64,000 nucleotides of DNA from Phoebastria nigripes (Eukaryota > Chordata > Aves > Procellariiformes > Diomedeidae). Where the stretch lies: the NCBI GenBank assembly GCA_035582835.1, contig JAYKAV010002375.1, positions 744,001-808,000 of the forward strand, written 5' to 3'. The notes beneath the pieces are model-generated. The model saw nothing but the letters and a program-made list of their open reading frames with translations. It did not search any database and was not told the origin of the DNA. Positions 61,938 through 64,000 of the stretch are shown here, in pieces. A program made the translations under genes and the position numbers. The number at the start of each line of letters is the position of its first letter. The first letter of the stretch is position 1.

Positions 61938-63944
61938 TTTTGCTCTCCCATGCGTGCAAGATCTGGGTATTAGCTGGTTATCCCTTTCTGCACATCGTTG
62001 CTGCAATGTGGGAGTTTGAAGTTCAAGCCCCTGGTCTGAGTAATCTGCAACACAGATTAAATCATTTCTGAGGAGTCCCTTAGCCTCCAGGCTGTAGTGT
62101 GAGGATATCCTATGTTCTTTTTCTTTCATCTTTCTTTTTTTTCCCCATCCTTCTTTTTTCTTTAAAAATATTTCATTTCAATGTAAAAATGGCAAACATC
62201 GAGATCTCAAGAAAATCCTTTTTTGGCAAAACATGTTGATGACATACTCAAGTTCATTACCAGAATTCATTGGAATTTCAATGTAGCTAAGCTGCATAGT
62301 GAGCTAAGTCATCTACTGACGTTTAAATGTATATTTCGTAAATATATATCCTAAACATGTATTTATGAGTGTTTTGCATCCAGTTTTGGCCTATGGAAAC
62401 AATGACACATGGATTATTCTCAAACTGGATGTGTAATTAAAACCCAAACTTGATCTCATGGACTATGTAATATTGGTTGTATTATGAGAAAACCATTACA
62501 AATAGGAAGTTACCTGCTGAGGCATCCATGCTTAATAATACTGAAAATTGTTCATTTCCAGTGGCTTAGCAACAAAATGTGGGAGAACATGCCACTAACA
62601 CCCACTATCTAATGCCAAGCTGTCCACCAGCAGCAGAGACACGTGTAACGCGCACATGCAGATCTCTGCACTGACTCGGAGCCCAGAGCACATTGGAGAG
62701 TCCATCCATTCAGAAATACAGGACTGTGACAGAAATGTAGAAAATTATCTCAGTCGTGATATAATGGGGGCCCTCCAACTTTTCTTAAAGCTGGTTTACT
62801 TACCATGCCTAAAACTGGCAACACGTACAAATAGCTGCTATGTGGCTAATAGAATTTCATACTAATAAATGCATCACATTTGGAAAAGAGATCTGGCAAC
62901 TATTGATCTATACTGATGTGANCAACAAGACGTTTTGTATTGCTCATGCAGGAAGATCAGCTATTCTGAACAGCAGCAGCTGCAGCAGGAATCTAGACAA
63001 AATAATTATTCAGAAACATTGATTTGTTTCAGAGTGAAGAGCTAATCAGAAAAAAAGTGCAACTAGCAAGTTACTGAAAATAAATAAAGAGCAAACAATG
63101 ACACAAATTTATCCTAAGCAGAGGTAGCTGACTGGCGACTGAGATCTTCAAGGAAATCTACAGAAACAGGTGGTTTGAAGATCCTTCTCATAAACAGCTG
63201 GTGACAAAATGATAATCAAGAATCTGATGTTTCTAACTGTACACATCCAACATCCAGATATTTTTCTATTTGGTCTGCTTTCAGTGATGTTTGCAATACC
63301 TTTTTCACTTGGTCTGAGTAAATGACTACAATGGAAAGACTGACTGCAAGCGGTATGAGTTTGGTGTCAAATCTCAAGCTTACATTCACACATCATCAGT
63401 TACAAACATCAGTATATTTGTCAAATAAAAAGACATTCTTGGGCTTCATGACACACTCCAGTTAACTCTCTATGAATACAAAATCAGTACTTAAATGGAT
63501 CATCTCAAAAGGCAATAAAATCTACAGGTAGCATTAGAAATAGAGATGATGGACAGCTTTTTACACGTGATAATTTACTCAAAATGTATATCAAACACAC
63601 AACACAATCTGTGCTACCACAATTTGTTAAACCAACCAGGAATTAGAAACTTTACTGAAAAGTATATTTTTCCAGGTCACCATTATCATTATTTATTCGA
63701 GCTACTGAAACCTCTGATGGCAACTATAAAATATGCTCATTTTTTTAGTATTTCAGAAATGTTATGTAAAGTGTCTATTAATACTATGTAACCATTTCAA
63801 TGGTGCAATATGATGGAAAAAAACAGTTAGCTGGAAGCTAGATAATGAGTATTTCATATCTTAAATAATTAAGAAAGCTCAGTAGTAGACAAACAAACAG
63901 CTTTTTGTTTCCAGTGCAGAACACTGAATATCTTGGTATTTTCA

Positions 63945-63945
<1 letters not shown>
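61938..63945. other. AT-rich non-coding stretch
   Basis: T-rich near 62120-62165. A CAG/CTG-rich bit (CAGCAGCAGCTGCAGCAGG) lies at 62971-62989. No gene recognised. Confidence 0.55.

Positions 63946-63979
<34 letters not shown>
63946..63979. repeat. A34 homopolymer
   Basis: Thirty-four A bases in a row. No AATAAA and no gene-like sequence precede it, so it does not look like the tail of a processed pseudogene, and CR1 elements do not carry poly(A). Length may be inaccurate in the assembly. Confidence 0.95.
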
Positions 63980-63984
<5 letters not shown>

Positions 63985-64000
63985 GAGTAGCACACAGTCC

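Noticed and set aside
63946..63979. Poly(A) tail of a processed pseudogene
   Set aside because: No poly(A) signal or coding remnant precedes the A run.
1..64000. CRISPR arrays, operons, phage or plasmid functions, tRNA or rRNA genes, endogenous retroviruses
   Set aside because: No spaced identical repeats, no dense gene order, no tRNA or rRNA signatures and no LTR pair or retroviral protein motif were seen; the CR1 content places the window in a vertebrate genome.

Overview
The window looks like nuclear DNA from a bird. The main reason is three fragments of CR1 LINE retrotransposons, one of which keeps the CR1 3' end made of short ATTCTATGA-type repeats. Other support is the moderate AT richness, the low repeat density (about 1.6 kb of CR1 in 64 kb) and the absence of any compact prokaryote-like gene layout. 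About sixty isolated single N bases are scattered through the sequence. They look like masked ambiguous or heterozygous positions rather than assembly gaps.

No open frame could be assigned to a known host gene, and no tRNA, rRNA, known microRNA, CRISPR array, endogenous retrovirus or DNA transposon was recognised. The only certain coding remnants are inside the CR1 copies. They are a reverse-transcriptase fragment at 1-448 (minus, cut by the window edge, catalytic box altered), an old decayed 3' segment at about 5903-6553 (plus), and a better preserved 3' segment at 25430-25973 (minus) with a 150-codon open frame. Most other open frames of 60-200 codons are what chance predicts at this base composition, or are antisense shadows of CR1.

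The rest reads as intronic or intergenic vertebrate sequence. Several places have exon-like or regulatory-like architecture that can be seen but not proven. At 4932-5090 (minus) a CCAAT box, a TATA-like box, a short signal-peptide-like frame and a strong splice donor occur in order. At 21950-22247 (minus) a strong acceptor leads into a 98-codon frame with a proline-rich stretch. At 57412-58248 (minus) there is a possible two-exon unit whose second exon carries a 16-alanine run encoded by a CAG/GCG repeat. At 15412-15508, 20902-20985 and 37684-38156 (plus) there are acceptor or donor flanked segments; the first two are closed in all frames. A CpG-rich patch lies at 30787-31032, with weaker ones at 9151-9412 and 39443-39680.

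Small-scale structure includes a 16-bp palindrome containing a full CRE (2543-2558), a 24-bp direct repeat with a 42-bp period and homeodomain-like cores (54538-54603), several short tandem duplications, microsatellites, a minus-strand G-quadruplex motif (59536-59552), a Z-DNA-prone alternating tract (39931-39956) and a 34-base A run near the right edge. No evidence was found for a new multi-gene system. The best leads are the three minus-strand exon-like units, and all of them need transcript or comparative data.
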